64,000 nucleotides of DNA from Aquilaria yunnanensis (Eukaryota; Streptophyta; Magnoliopsida; Malvales; Thymelaeaceae). The notes beneath the pieces are model-generated. The model worked only from the letters and a program-made list of their open reading frames with translations. It did no database searches and had not been told where the DNA came from. Both the position numbers and the translations under genes were made by a program. Numbering within the stretch: position 1 is the stretch's first letter; each line of letters begins with the position of its first letter. Positions 22,986 through 34,995 of the stretch are shown here, in pieces. The stretch is taken from positions 33,020,001-33,084,000 of the forward strand of contig CM077597.1 of the NCBI GenBank assembly GCA_039654915.1, in the 5' to 3' direction.

Positions 22986-23979
22986 TAACCGCATTTATTT
23001 CAGATTTTTTGATTTTTTCCCTAAATAATTACGTATTTTCGGATTATATTGTGTTAATTTGGTTTGAAATATGTGCAATATTTGTTATTTTGTGTTGCAT
23101 TTGGTTGGAGATTTAGTTTTTAGGTTACCCATTACAATTGTTTTTTTATGTGCATTTTTTTACAATTTTTTGTTATTTTCGGGATTAATTAGAATTTATG
23201 AAAAAAGTAGATTTAAGTGATTTGTTTAGGTAGTATATTTACATTTTCCAATGACAAAATATTGTAGAATATTTATATTTTTTTCATATGGTGAAAAATA
23301 ATTTTTAAAATAAAAATTAGATTTGCTAATTTCTTTATAAAAAAAATGATACTTCTATTTTTGAAGTAATTGAAAAATGAATAAAATGTTAAACAAGTTA
23401 ATATTAATATTGCAACAAGCATTAAGTATTGGTTTATAAATATTAAAATCCATTATAGATATAGAAATTATTAGTAAATTGAGAAAGATATAAATTATTT
23501 AGATAGATAAAGTTTATTAGAAGTAAATGCATTTCATGTATTTAACGTATTATTAATATTTGTTTATGTAAATATAATAAGCATTTTTTTGGTACTGTGT
23601 CTGAGTGCAACAATTAGTGGATGCTACTATGTTTATTCTTTATGTTCCCTTTTTTATGGCAACTCTTTATGATTCATTTTTAAAATAATGAACTAACAAA
23701 TTAAAATACTTAAAAATAAAGAAAAATTAAAATGAAACTCGATCCCTTTTTAAAATACCCAAAGGAATATACTCAACTACTTTTAATTATGGAATGTTCA
23801 CTTGAACCATATACTATTGCATTAGAACTTTTAATAACTCATTTCTGAAATAAAAAACTATCGAACAGATTATATGGTAGAATACCAACTTTAGTTTCAA
23901 AGAATGATCTCACAAGTTAAACAAAGTTGATATTAATAAGCGATTAAAAAAAGCCAGTTCCAAAAACTCAAACTCATTC

Positions 23980-24018
<39 letters not shown>

Positions 24019-25536
24019 AAATTCTATACTCAACGATGGAAACTAGGTATGTACAAAATATGTGTTGCCCTTATCTGAAATTTAATAAAAAAATGTCTCA
24101 ATTTAAAACAGATATACATAAGTTAAAATAAATGATGCGTTAAGAGAGAAAAGATAATGACATGACGGTTATACATAACTATAATGAAACAAATAATAAT
24201 CTCCGTACCGTATTTTGTTTAAATTGATCGTGTACATTAATGATACTTAGTTTCATTTGAAGAAATTTCTTATATTACCAGTATATTAAGTTATTTTTCC
24301 CTCATTTTTTAGTTCCTCCCTGCATCTGTCTAGCGTGAAGAAGTACCCATTGTTTCTCCTGTCGTTCGAGGTTAGTTTATAATTCTTTTCGTGTATTTTT
24401 GAGAACGGGATGATTTTAAGGGAAATTGTTTTAATTACTAATATTGGTAATAAAACGGAAATACTTCTCACTATGGTTTGAACACTGTGGCTTTAGATTT
24501 GAATATGAAATTTATGTTAATTATTTGTTATCTGTGCATATTTTTTCTTCTGTATTATAGTCAATATGTAATTTCTTTGTGCGTTGTGTATATTATTTTA
24601 TGGCATGATTATTTAAATAAGTTCATGGTAATGTTTGTATTAATGGTTTAGTTGGAGTGCTTTAGTGGAAATGGTTATATTATGTCATAAGATAGTATTG
24701 ATAATAAAACTTTATTCCTTATAATAAAACCATGTGGACAGTTAGCTGACAATAATAATGCAGAAAAAATACCTCGTAAAGGAATTTGGATACCAATAGA
24801 GAAAAGATTAAAACAAATACTTAATTAGGACCACTGAAGAGGAGTTATCACTGTCATTCGAAGAAATCCAGGTATCCTGATTGTACCAAACATGACTTTA
24901 ACGCAAACTTCTTCCTAACCCTAACCTTTACCTTATACCATACATCTACACTTAAACCCAACACAATATACCTAAACTTGTAAACCCTTAATACTTAGGA
25001 TCAGTATATATAACAAAATATATACTGATTTAATGAGAGCTCAAACATTCTAAGGTCTTATCCAATGGTTACTAGAAAGGATTTTATTGTGCAGATCCTA
25101 CCCCAACTTTTATGTTCTAACTACAAGATTATATTATTGTCTTCAATTGAACTTATCAGTTCTTACCCTTCATCATATTGTACATGAGTTTACTTAACTT
25201 GATGGCTTAACTTATTAAGATAAAATAGCTTAGTCAAGGTACTTAAAAGCTTAGTAAATCCTGGCTTTGTAATAAAATATTCTTTAAAAATTATGAATTT
25301 AAGTACTAAGAACAATGACAGTAATAAGAACAATTAGAACAATAATGATGACCGTACGTTAATCATAAGAACAACTTTATTGATAATAAACTTTGTCTAT
25401 CTAAAAATACTGTAAACTTGAGAGGGTAAACATTGAAGCATACTTTTGTTATTTTTAGTAACTCAACCTAAAACTTGAGTACGTATATCATTTAATAGAT
25501 TGCGGTGTTTATCATTACGAACAGATTTTGTGTGTA
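22986..25536 (+). other. Non-coding interval of the CACTA element (probable leader intron), with a (TA)17 microsatellite
   Basis: AT-rich sequence without coding signature between the leader and the TNPD exon. An uninterrupted AT repeat occupies 23982-24015. Degenerate 'aaccctaac' motifs occur near 24915-24990. Confidence 0.45.
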
Positions 25537-28500
25537 ATGGAATCCGCCCGTAGTTGGATGTACAGTAACCGTTTCTTGCCTCGCCGAACTGGTTACACAC
25601 AACAATGGGAGTCCGGGGTGGAAGAATTTATATCATTTGCTGTATCCCACCCTGAAACTATGAGCGGGTTCTGCATTCGCTGTCCTTGTCGGAAGTGTAA
25701 GAATTTGCGGTTTAATCAGGCTGATGAGGTCAGAGTTCATCTGTACAAATGGGGGTTTACGCCTTTTTACTTGAATTGGACCGCACATGGTGAGCCATTT
25801 AATGAATCATCAGATACGGCTCCAGGTGTGGGTGGGTTTACAGAGTTTGACCAGGGGTGTTCGTCGACGAATCCATATGAAAGGATGGTATTAGATGCCG
25901 TTGGCCCTAGTTACAATCAATTTCCGGAAGACAATGTTGTGGAGCCGAATGAAAGTGCTCAAAATTTTTTTAATCTGTTGAATTCAGCGTCAACTCCTTT
26001 ATGGGATGGGTGCGAAAGTCATTCTGAGTTATCTGCTGCTGTCCGCCTTCTCAACCTTAATTCTGAGTATCACATGTCACGAGGATGCTTTAATGGCGTT
26101 GCCCAACTAATGAAGGAGACCCAACCAACAGATAGTAAGATGCCATCAAATTGGTATGAAACTAAGAAATTAGTTTCCCAGTTGGGTGTGTCTCACGAGA
26201 AAATTGATGTCTGTGTGAATGATTGTATGTTGTTCTGGAAAGATGACAGTACCAATCGTATTTGTAAGTACTGTGGGTCTGAGAGATATAAGCCAAAAAA
26301 AGGAGGTCGTGGTAAAGATCGACCGAGGAAAACCATGCATTATTTACCACTAAGCCCTCGTCTGCAACGCTTATTTGCGTCATTGGCAACAGCTGAGCAG
26401 ATGAGGTGGCATAAGGAGCAAACACAGGTCCCGGGTGTGTTAAAACATCCATCAGATGGTGAAGCTTGGAAACATTTTTATCAGACCTACCCATGGTTTG
26501 CTTCGGAACCACGAAATGTCAGATTGGGTTTGTGTGCCGATGGATTTACACCTTTTGGACCATCTGGGAAACAATACTCTTGTTGGCCTGTGATCGTTAC
26601 TCCGTATAATTTGCCCCCTTGGATGTGCATGAAAAAACCCTACATGTTCCTTTCGTTGTTGATTCCAGGTCCATGTAGCCCAAATCATAAGATTGATATT
26701 TATCTACAACCTCTCATTGACGAGCTACGGCATCTGTGGTTTGATGGCGTCGAAACATGGGATGTGTCATTGAAACAGAATTTTATTCTGCGAGCAGCAT
26801 TAATGTGGACCATAAATGACTTCCCGGCTTATGGCATGCTATCAGGGTGGATGACACATGGGCGATTGTCTTGCCCTATTTGTATGGGTGAAAGTAAGGC
26901 ATTCCAACTTAAGTATGGCGGGAAAATTTCTTTTTTCGACTGTCATCGGCAATTCCTCCCCCGGATCCACCCATATAGAAGGAATTGTACTTGCTTTAAG
27001 AAAGGGAAATCAGAAAAGTCATTGCCTCCTCCGCGCTTATCAGGTGAAGATATATTTGAAAGAATCTCATGGATACCATCAATTGGTAACGATGGTCCAC
27101 AAAATCGACCGTGTGATTATGGGAAATCACATAATTGGACGAAGCGAAGCATTTTTTGGGAGTTACCATATTGGGCCACGAACTTAATACGACATAATCT
27201 CGATGTTATGCATATTGAGAAGAACGTGTTTAAGAATATATGGAATACTGTGATGGATGTTAAGAACAAAACCAAAGATAATGTGAAAGCACGGAAGGAC
27301 CTGGAAATTTATTGTAATCGGCAGGAGTTAAACATGGTTCCACTTGATGATGGTCGTTTGTTCAAACCAAAGGCGAGGTTCACATTGGATGTTAACCAAA
27401 GGCAAGATGTGATCGCCTGGGTAAAATCATTACGACTCCCTGATGGATATGCCTCGAATCTTGGGAAATGTGTTGATACAGCTGGTTGCAATATGTATGG
27501 TATGAAGAGTCATGATTGCCACGTTATGATGCAAAGGCTTCTCCTCATTGCCCTCGAAGCGCTACCCGACAATATTTGGAAGCCATTAACGGAGTTAAGC
27601 ATATTCTTTAGAGACTTGTGCTCTCCAGAATTGCATGAAAATCAGTTGTTTGCATTGGAGGAAAATATTCCAATTATAATTTGTAAGCTTGAGAGAATTT
27701 TCCCTCCAGGGTTTTTTGATGTGATGGAGCATCTCCCAGTTCACTTGCCCTATGAAGCAAGGGTTGGAGGACCTGTTCAGTACCGATGGATGTATAAATT
27801 TGAGCGGTGCATGCATGACCTAAAAATGAAGGTTTCTAATACTGCTCATGTTGAGGGATCGATATGTGAAGCATACCTTATAGAGGAAACTTCCATCTTT
27901 TGCTCTCATTACTTTGAGTCCCATGTTCCCACAATGATGAACCGCGTACCGAGAAATGACGATGGTGGTCCTGTCCAATGTAATGGTGACTTGTGGACGA
28001 TATTCATTTTTCCGGGATGACCATATGGTGCATGCCGCTATAGATTCCTCACGGATGATGAACTCAGACTTGCAACCACATACGTTCTTCTAAACTGTCC
28101 TCAGATCAGGCCATACCTAAAGTAAGTCATTTGTCATGTAAAGGCATTCCAACTGTGAATATGTTCAAATTCAGTACTACTGATCAAACAAAACTAACAT
28201 ATTTTTATTGTTTCTGTAATTGGCCACAGTATGTTTGTGGACATGGTCAGGGAAACTGCACCCGAGATAACAATGTCCGAGATGGACGTACACATTGAAA
28301 ACAATTTCTTAGCCTGGCTCCGACGATATGTACGTGTGCTTTTAGGACAGAATGTATTGCAATATGTTAAGTTATACAACATTCCATATATGTTGTCCTA
28401 AATTGAAATATGTTTTGCATAGGTTGATGACCCAGGTAACAATATTGTCGATACCATCTTGTGGGATGTTGCATGTGGTCCCTCACGGCGAGTTCAGACA

Positions 28501-29154
28501 TGGCCGGTGTATTTCACAAATGGGTACAAGTTTCACATAAGTGAATGGGGGAAGGACAAATCAACATTTAATAGTGGAGTATGCATACGCAGCACGGGTG
28601 CAAGTGAAGTTGAATGTGATTTTTATGGTATATTAGAAGAAGTCATTCAACTCGAATATCCCGGCTTTCCGCATAAGAATGTTGTCTTGTTTAGGTGCAA
28701 CTGGTTTGACCCAACACCTGAACGTGGAACTCGAATGCATAAACAGTTTGGGTTAGTTGAGATCCGGAATAGCCGCAGATATCAGAAGTTTGATCCTTTC
28801 ATTCTAGCATCACAGGCTGACCAAGTTTACTACACACGATATCCGAGTAAGTCACGTGAAAGAAACGGGTGGTCAGCTGTTATGAAGATAAAACCTCGAT
28901 GGATAATACAGGCTGCAGTTATGGACATGGATGACGTGTATCAAGACAGTGGATCCGTTAATTGTCAAAGAATTGAAGATGACCCAATTGAGGAGTTAGC
29001 TGACCCGGGTGTCGGTGATGATATTGAAGAAGATGTACTTGAGGAGGGGGGATCTAATGGCGAGACAGAGGATGAGGAGGAGTTTATATCCGATGACAGT
29101 GACTCTGAAGAGTCCGAGGAGTTTGAGTCGAATGAAAGCAGTGGGAATGAATGA
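25537..29154 (+). pseudogene. TNPD-like CACTA transposase, three exons, one premature stop
   Basis: Exons are read as 25537-28121, 28230-28329 and 28423-29154; both introns have GT..AG ends and join in frame, giving about 1,138 codons. ATG 25537 is chosen because 'MESARSWMYSNR' matches the usual start of the transposase-associated domain, which has its cysteine cluster ('CIRCPCRKCKN') at about residues 48-58. The central Transposase_21 (tnp2) region includes 'GFTPFG', 'WPVIVTPYNLPPWMCMK' and 'SLLIPGP', then 'HNLDVMHIEKNVF' near residue 555. The C-terminal part ('FRCNWFDP', 'QADQVYYTRYPS') is the DUF4216-type region, ending in an acidic tail. Codon 828 is TGA (28018-28020) where 'PG-R-PYG' would be expected: a single CGA-to-TGA change. 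No other lesion was seen. The encoded enzyme would cut at the element ends. Confidence 0.9.
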
Positions 29155-29307
29155 ATGATTAGATAACATCTATTAGGAATAATGGTAACCTGTAATTTTT
29201 ATGTATGTGATGGAAATATTTGAGTACGTTTATGTACCCCTAATACTGCACAATATATGTCAGTAGATATATGTTATGTTTAATTCACCAACTTAAAAAC
29301 TAAATAA

Positions 29308-31073
29308 ATGCAGATGCCTCATAAAGAGGATAACACGTATAAACGCCGACCTGGGAAAGGACCATTTGCGCAGTTTAAGGAGGTAATGGAACCAATACTT
29401 AATGAACGACATAGGATGGGTTCTTCATCCCGGGCACAGCAGGATGTCGGTGTGGAGACGCAGGGGACAACAGTGCCACCCACGCAGGTCCCCTCACATG
29501 AGCACCGAGAAGACGGCGGTGGAGGCACGCCATCTGGACATGGATCTGGTGCGCGGCACCTGAGGCACCCCATAGTGCCGACCCATCCCTCAGATGATGA
29601 TATACATATTGATGACATCCCATCATCGATGTCACAGACAGCAGGTCGACCGCGGATGAGGATAACCCCACATGGTAACACGTAAGTGATAAATACCAGA
29701 CACAAGTATTAATATTAGTGAAATAATACTTTACATGGAATCATTCTTTGAAACTTAAGTCCGATAATTTAAATGTCACAGATTCATTCCAGCTGCGGCG
29801 ACACGGTTAGTGACACCATGTTTCACCACACATTTCAAGCCATATGCTGAATGGTCCTCCGTCTCTCCATCAGACCTGCAGCAATGGTGGCGTGTTTTTG
29901 AGGTATGACAATAATATTACTATGATAATGATATAATAATGTTATAAGAGATAGAATGGTATTTTCCCATTCTAATAGTTTAAACATATTAACCTGTACA
30001 GAGGAGCTGTGAGTGGGATCCCATACACCATAATGAGGTGTATCGGGTTTGGAATATATTGGGAGCACAACATTACAGAAGCATGATGTCAGAAATTCGG
30101 CGTGTGAAAGATCCGGTTAAACCTCGAGCGAAGGCGAACTTTATGTCAGATGCTGCATATGCGGAGATGGAAGCATATTGGGCGACTCCTGAGTTCATTC
30201 AAAAGTCCGCGAAGTTCAAGGCAATGCGAGGAACAATGACTGACGATGATTCACAGTCTGGCTCTTGCAGCGCGACATATGCTGGGGGATCTATCTCGAT
30301 GTCTGCACATCGAGAGCAAATGGTATGTATGCTTTAATGTTCTTTCAAATAACAGTTGAGATACTAATGAAATATTCTAACATATTAATGTTGGTTTTCA
30401 TTCAAATAGAGAGAGAGAGATCCTGAGAAGAAGGACCCTGGCTTGTTTAAAGTCCTTCAAGCGACACATAAAAAGAAGGATGGGAGATATGTTAGTAAGC
30501 GCTATGAAGAAGTTGCTGTAAGTAGTAAAAGTCGTTTGGTTGCAGAATATTCTTAACTTAATGACTATGTTTAACAAATTATGACATGACTAAATGTATT
30601 TTATGACGTTGCTGTAGACTCATATCAGTGCAGAGATTGAGGAGCAAACACAGCAAGAGGATGGAATAGAGGCCATTGATGAACTAGCAATTATTAGTAC
30701 CGCATCTGGCGGTAGAAGGAGAGGCCGGGTATTTGGATTAGGATCTGAGCAGTGTGCTATACCGGGACGCCGACAGCATGGTCCCATCCCGCCTATCGAC
30801 ATCACACAGACACCGCAATTCAACGAGCAAGTACAGAAGATGATGGCGGAGGAGAATGCGCGAAGGGATGCGGAGTACGAGAGGAAGCTCGAGAGGATTC
30901 AGAGGAGACAGAGAGCAGAGATGGAGGCTCAAAGAGCTGCATTGGAGGCAAACCGGGCTCAGTTGGAGATTATTTGTCGTTCGCTAAACCTTCCATGCCC
31001 ACCGGCACAACCAGTTCCACATTATCCTGATGACTCGGAGTCAGAGGATGAGGAGATAGTCAGGACTCCGTGA
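29308..31073 (+). CDS. TNPA-like CACTA accessory protein, five exons, open throughout
   Basis: Exons are read as 29308-29681, 29782-29902, 30002-30322, 30410-30517 and 30618-31073. All four introns are 87-100 bp with GT..AG ends and the joined frame is open for 459 residues, ending TGA at 31071. A second ATG at 29314 could also serve as start. The order of features fits the plant Ptta/En/Spm family (Transposase_24): a basic N-terminus, a long Ser/Pro/His-rich linker, a central 'WWRVFE...RSCEWDP' and 'YRVWNILGAQHYRSMMSEIRR' block, 'GRYVSKRYEEV', then a coiled coil rich in Arg/Glu/Ala (about residues 383-428) and an acidic end. In En/Spm the equivalent protein binds subterminal repeats and assists TNPD. 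It lies 154 bp downstream of TNPD in the same orientation. Confidence 0.85.
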
Positions 31074-31434
31074 TGGGCGTCATCAACAGGTTAGCGCATT
31101 TCTGTAGTTCTTGTATTAGAGCATGGCAACATAATTATTTTTAGACCTAAATCAGACTGACTTGATATTTATGAAATGTGTAAGCCGTTGAATGTTGAAT
31201 GCTTTCTTTCAGACATATCTGTTATTGCTTTAATTATGCTGTAGTTGACAATATTTTATTTCAATTACGTTGGCATAGTTGTGTAATGTTTATTGCTGAG
31301 TAAAGCCAGGCGTACTTTTGAATTGGTAATTTACTTTTGAATGTGGATTGAAACGGGGAAAAATACGAAAGAACCGAAACCTGGAACGTTTAATATACAT
31401 AACGAACGCGCAAATGTGAAACCAACTTTCGCGA

Positions 31435-31943
31435 AGGGTGAGTACCAACGGCTTTATAACAGCACCGTTACCAACTTCCGCCAGTTGGTAAACTACCAAC
31501 TGCTGCACGTTGGTAAATGGGTTACCAACTGCTGACAGTTCGTAAGTTACCAACTGCCAGCAGTTGGTAACCCATTTACCAACGTGCAGCAGTTAGTAGT
31601 TTACCAACTGCTGGGTTACCAACTGCAGCAGTTCGTAAGTTACCAACTGCCAGCAGTTGGTAACCCATTTACCAACGTGCAGCAGTTAGTAGTTTACCAA
31701 CTGCTGGCAGTTGGTAACTATAACTACGCGATGGAAACCGAGTCCTTTAAATGACCGTTGGTAATTACCAACGTGTACACGTTGGAATTTACCAACGTGT
31801 TATTAGTTGCGCGTTGGTAAAAAATTTTTCAATGTATCGAATACCAACTGCCATTTACCAACGTGCAGCAGTTGGTAAATTCAATTTACCAACTGCTGCA
31901 CGTTGGTAAATGGCAGTTGGTAAAGTCGGTGATTTTAGTAGTG
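31435..31943. repeat. Right subterminal repeat region of the CACTA element
   Basis: Dense TTACCAAC/GTTGGTAA and GCAGCAGTTGG-type motifs in both orientations. A unit of about 93 bp beginning GGGTTACCAACTGC is tandemly repeated (near 31519 and 31612). The repeats differ in flanking bases from those at the left end but share the CCAAC/GTTGG core. Confidence 0.8.
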
Positions 31944-34276
31944 AAATCATGTCTTCCATTTTTTCATCAAAATATTAGTGTATCATCTTGTAAAAGTGGT
32001 GATAAACTGGTGTAGTGATAGATTTTACCAATTTCACGACTTCAAATAGTGAGGAATTAGGACGACGGTGAGATGATGCAAATGGAAGAAGTCTTATGGG
32101 TACTAATTGCCGATTGACTGAAGAAACGAAAATGGTGGCATCTAACAGTGGGAATAGGTAAGGCTAGTGGCGATGCGCAGACTATGCAAGAAGCTGTTTG
32201 TTCCTTTTTTTTTTTTGTTCAGTGCTGCAATTTCAAAGCAAGGCAACCGTCGATTGGGAGGGGGAACTGAGGAGCTAACCGATCAGTGAAATGGCGAGAG
32301 CCGAGAGAAAATAGGTTGGGTCCTTACAGAGGTCCGAGGAAGCCCGCTGTCGCTGACTTGCTAAGCACTGACTGTTTTGTTTCACAATCTGTTTTGTTGA
32401 AAGCTGAACACAAATTGGTGAATTTCGCAATCTAATATTATATATTAAAGTATGATTATTTTGGTGCCTAGAAATATCTTTTCCTTAACTCTTACTTACG
32501 TATTTTTTACTCTCACACTGCTATCTTTCATCTTTTGTACTAACATTCCAATTTTATCATTTCATTAGTTATGAAATTACTTTTTTTCTTTTTAATTACC
32601 ATGATATTTAAAATGAAAGACAATTATGTATTAATTTCAAATTTTATACATATCTATTCAATTATGTAAATCTCTTGCATATATATTCTTCTCACTCTCC
32701 AATCCAAAAAATTCGTAAACAATATATAAATGAAAAATTTTGTATCACCTCATGCAAATATACTTAAGGATTTGTTAACTGTTAATTTTCTTTTGTAATG
32801 TCTTTCAAAATTATCTTAATTTAGACATTTTATAATTCTCTATATAATTTATGTTCTATTACTAGTATGAACTATATAAAAATCAAAATAATATGCAGTA
32901 TTAGTAGAATATTTTATTCATTTTGAATATGATTTCTTACTAATTTACCTAATAACACATGATCATTAAATGCATAATTATGTATTTTTATTTAAACTAT
33001 TTCATATTCTAACAAGACACATAGTACTATGACTTTATTTTACATGTAAAGAGTTCGTGTTGGTGAATAACATTTTTACATATTATTTTATTTAAAAAAT
33101 TTTTTGGATTATTTATTATTTCAAATCTTTTTTGTTCTCATGGAAATACCGAGTATTTAAATTATTTTTCTTATATCCATATAATTTTTATTTCAAATTC
33201 AATTATATTTTCTCCATAATTTGATCCTAAGGTAATACTTAGTGTTAAAGTTAGTTGTTTATTGTTACAGAGTTTTTACTTTTCATTTGCATTTTGCCGC
33301 ACAAACTTATTTTCTTTCTTTTGTTTTCACTTTTCATTTCCCGGAATTTTTTTTTTGTTTTTTTCTTGTTCTTTTTTCTTTTTTCTTTTTTTATAATCCC
33401 GCGCAAATTTGTTGAATTGTTGGGTTGGTTATTTGGTTTTCAAGTTTCAAGTTTGCTGCATAAATTGAATTGCTAAATACAATATTAAGTTAATATAGTG
33501 CATTTTATCAAATCAAGATATTTAATTCAATTAATTTTAAATGTTTCAAACTATGATATTTTTATATCTAGTTAAATTAAAATTTTTAATTATTTTTTCT
33601 TCCACACATATTAACATTCACCCTACCCATATTACTAACGTGCCCATCATGTATTAGTGGCAATCGTAAATACAATATTATTTTTTAATTATTTACCTTT
33701 GAATTTAAATTTAATTTACATTGGTAAATATTTTTATTTGATTTCTTTTATTTATCTTTATTGTATTCTAATTACCAAAAAATGTAATATTTGTCACTAA
33801 TTATTTACCTCCAATTTTAAATACACTTAACTCTAAACTTATTAACTTTAAACCATAAACGATAAATCTAAACTTTAACCATAACTCTAATCCTTACCTT
33901 ACCTTAATCCTAACATTACCATAAACCTTAAATTTAGAACCAAAACTATGAACTTACAAAAACCCTAATTTAAAACTGTAAACCCTTAACCTTAAACTCT
34001 TAACTCTAAATCCTAAACCCTAAATCTAAACCTAAAACCTTAAAACCCGAAACATTTAGCCTAACAAAAACAACAAGCTCTCAATCTTAGCTGTAAACAA
34101 TATACCTAAACCTATATCCAAAACCCTAACTTTAATTGATACCTTAGCTTTTATCATCAACCTAAACCCAAACCTTAACCATAAACCCTCAATCCTAATC
34201 CTAAACTTTTAATCTTAAACCTTAACACTTAATATTTTTCCTAACCCTTACCCTAAACTTTAATACTTAATCCTAA
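31944..34276. other. AT-rich intergenic sequence with degenerate telomere-like repeats
   Basis: No gene is seen; the T-rich ORF at 33255-33476 is low complexity. From about 33827 to 34270 one strand is composed largely of imperfect CCCTAAA-like heptamers (AAACCCTAA, CCTAAACCC, TAAACCTTA), resembling the plant telomere repeat in decayed form. Confidence 0.55.
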
Positions 34277-34762
34277 GGGAAATATACAATTACCCCCTTG
34301 AGGTATGCACTAACCTATAGTTTGCCTCCTCTATTTTTAAAAATATACACTTTGCCCCCTCTATTTTTAAAAATCTACACATTGCCCCCATATTTTATAC
34401 ATTGTTCAATAACAACTTTTGAAACTGTATTTAAACTTTACGATAATTATCTTCCAATAATTTTAATCTCTCTAATATTTTTTTATAATAACAGATATTT
34501 TAAATTATCAGTTTGTTCTTTTTATAAATATATTTTCCTCCTTACAAATGCATATCAATATTTTTTAAAGGTCAGTTAGCTGTGAAAAAAATATAAAAAA
34601 TCTTAAAATTTCTGAAACATAATTATTTGACAGTTTAAATTAAGATTTTAGAAGTTATCATTGAACACAATAAAGGAAACAAAGGTAAAGTGTAGGTTTT
34701 TGAAAATAGAGGGATGCAAAGTGTACTTTAAACCAAACCATAGTTTGTTTTATTAATTTTCC
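34277..34762. mobile_element. Non-autonomous Mutator-like MITE, about 486 bp
   Basis: Left end GGGAAATATACAATTACCCC and right end (reverse complement) GGAAAATTAATAAAAC open imperfect terminal inverted repeats of about 150 bp. Flanks TTAATCCTAA (34267-34276) and TTAATCCAAA (34763-34772) match at 9 of 10 positions, as expected for a 9-10 bp Mutator-type target duplication. Near the left end a unit TTTGCCCCCTCTATTTTTAA is repeated about three times. The ORF at 34298-34579 is not a gene. Confidence 0.65.
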
Positions 34763-34995
34763 TTAATCCAAAACCTTACCATATACCTTAAGTTTTCTCT
34801 TTTATTACCTTCCATATTTAATAAGTCTCATACTTAGAGGCTTTCATATTCAGTAACTTCTATTTTTTTTTGTAATATTCATATTTAATAAGATCCATAT
34901 TCGAATACTTTTATATTTAATAAGTTTCATTCCATATTGGGGTTCTTCTAGACCAACTTCCATATTCAGTAAGTTTGATTATATTGGTGGCCATC
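34763..34995. repeat. Degenerate short repeats of CATATTTAATAAG type
   Basis: About six imperfect copies of 'catattTAATAAGtttcat' occur between 34800 and 34990. Similar 'tttctaaatatggaag' repeats occur at 39185-39300. No coding sequence. Confidence 0.4.

Larger units (their letters stand above)
22150..31943 (+). mobile_element. Complete CACTA (En/Spm) DNA transposon, 9,794 bp
   Basis: The element starts CACTACTAAAA and ends TTTTAGTAGTG, the terminal inverted repeats that name the superfamily. It is flanked on both sides by the triplet AAA (22147-22149 and 31944-31946), matching the 3-bp target duplication of CACTA elements. Both ends carry dense subterminal repeats. Inside are two genes in the same orientation: a TNPD-like transposase (25537-29154, one premature stop) and an open TNPA-like gene (29308-31073). 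A CT-rich probable leader lies at 22600-22985. Intact ends, a perfect target duplication and nearly intact genes point to a young insertion. Confidence 0.95.

Noticed and set aside
31435..31720. Regularly repeated palindromes that could look like a CRISPR array
   Set aside because: They are CACTA subterminal repeats in a plant element; spacers are themselves repeats, and there are no cas genes.
33255..33476. 73-residue ORF rich in Phe/Leu suggesting a membrane peptide
   Set aside because: The stretch is T-rich low complexity, which translates to hydrophobic residues by composition.
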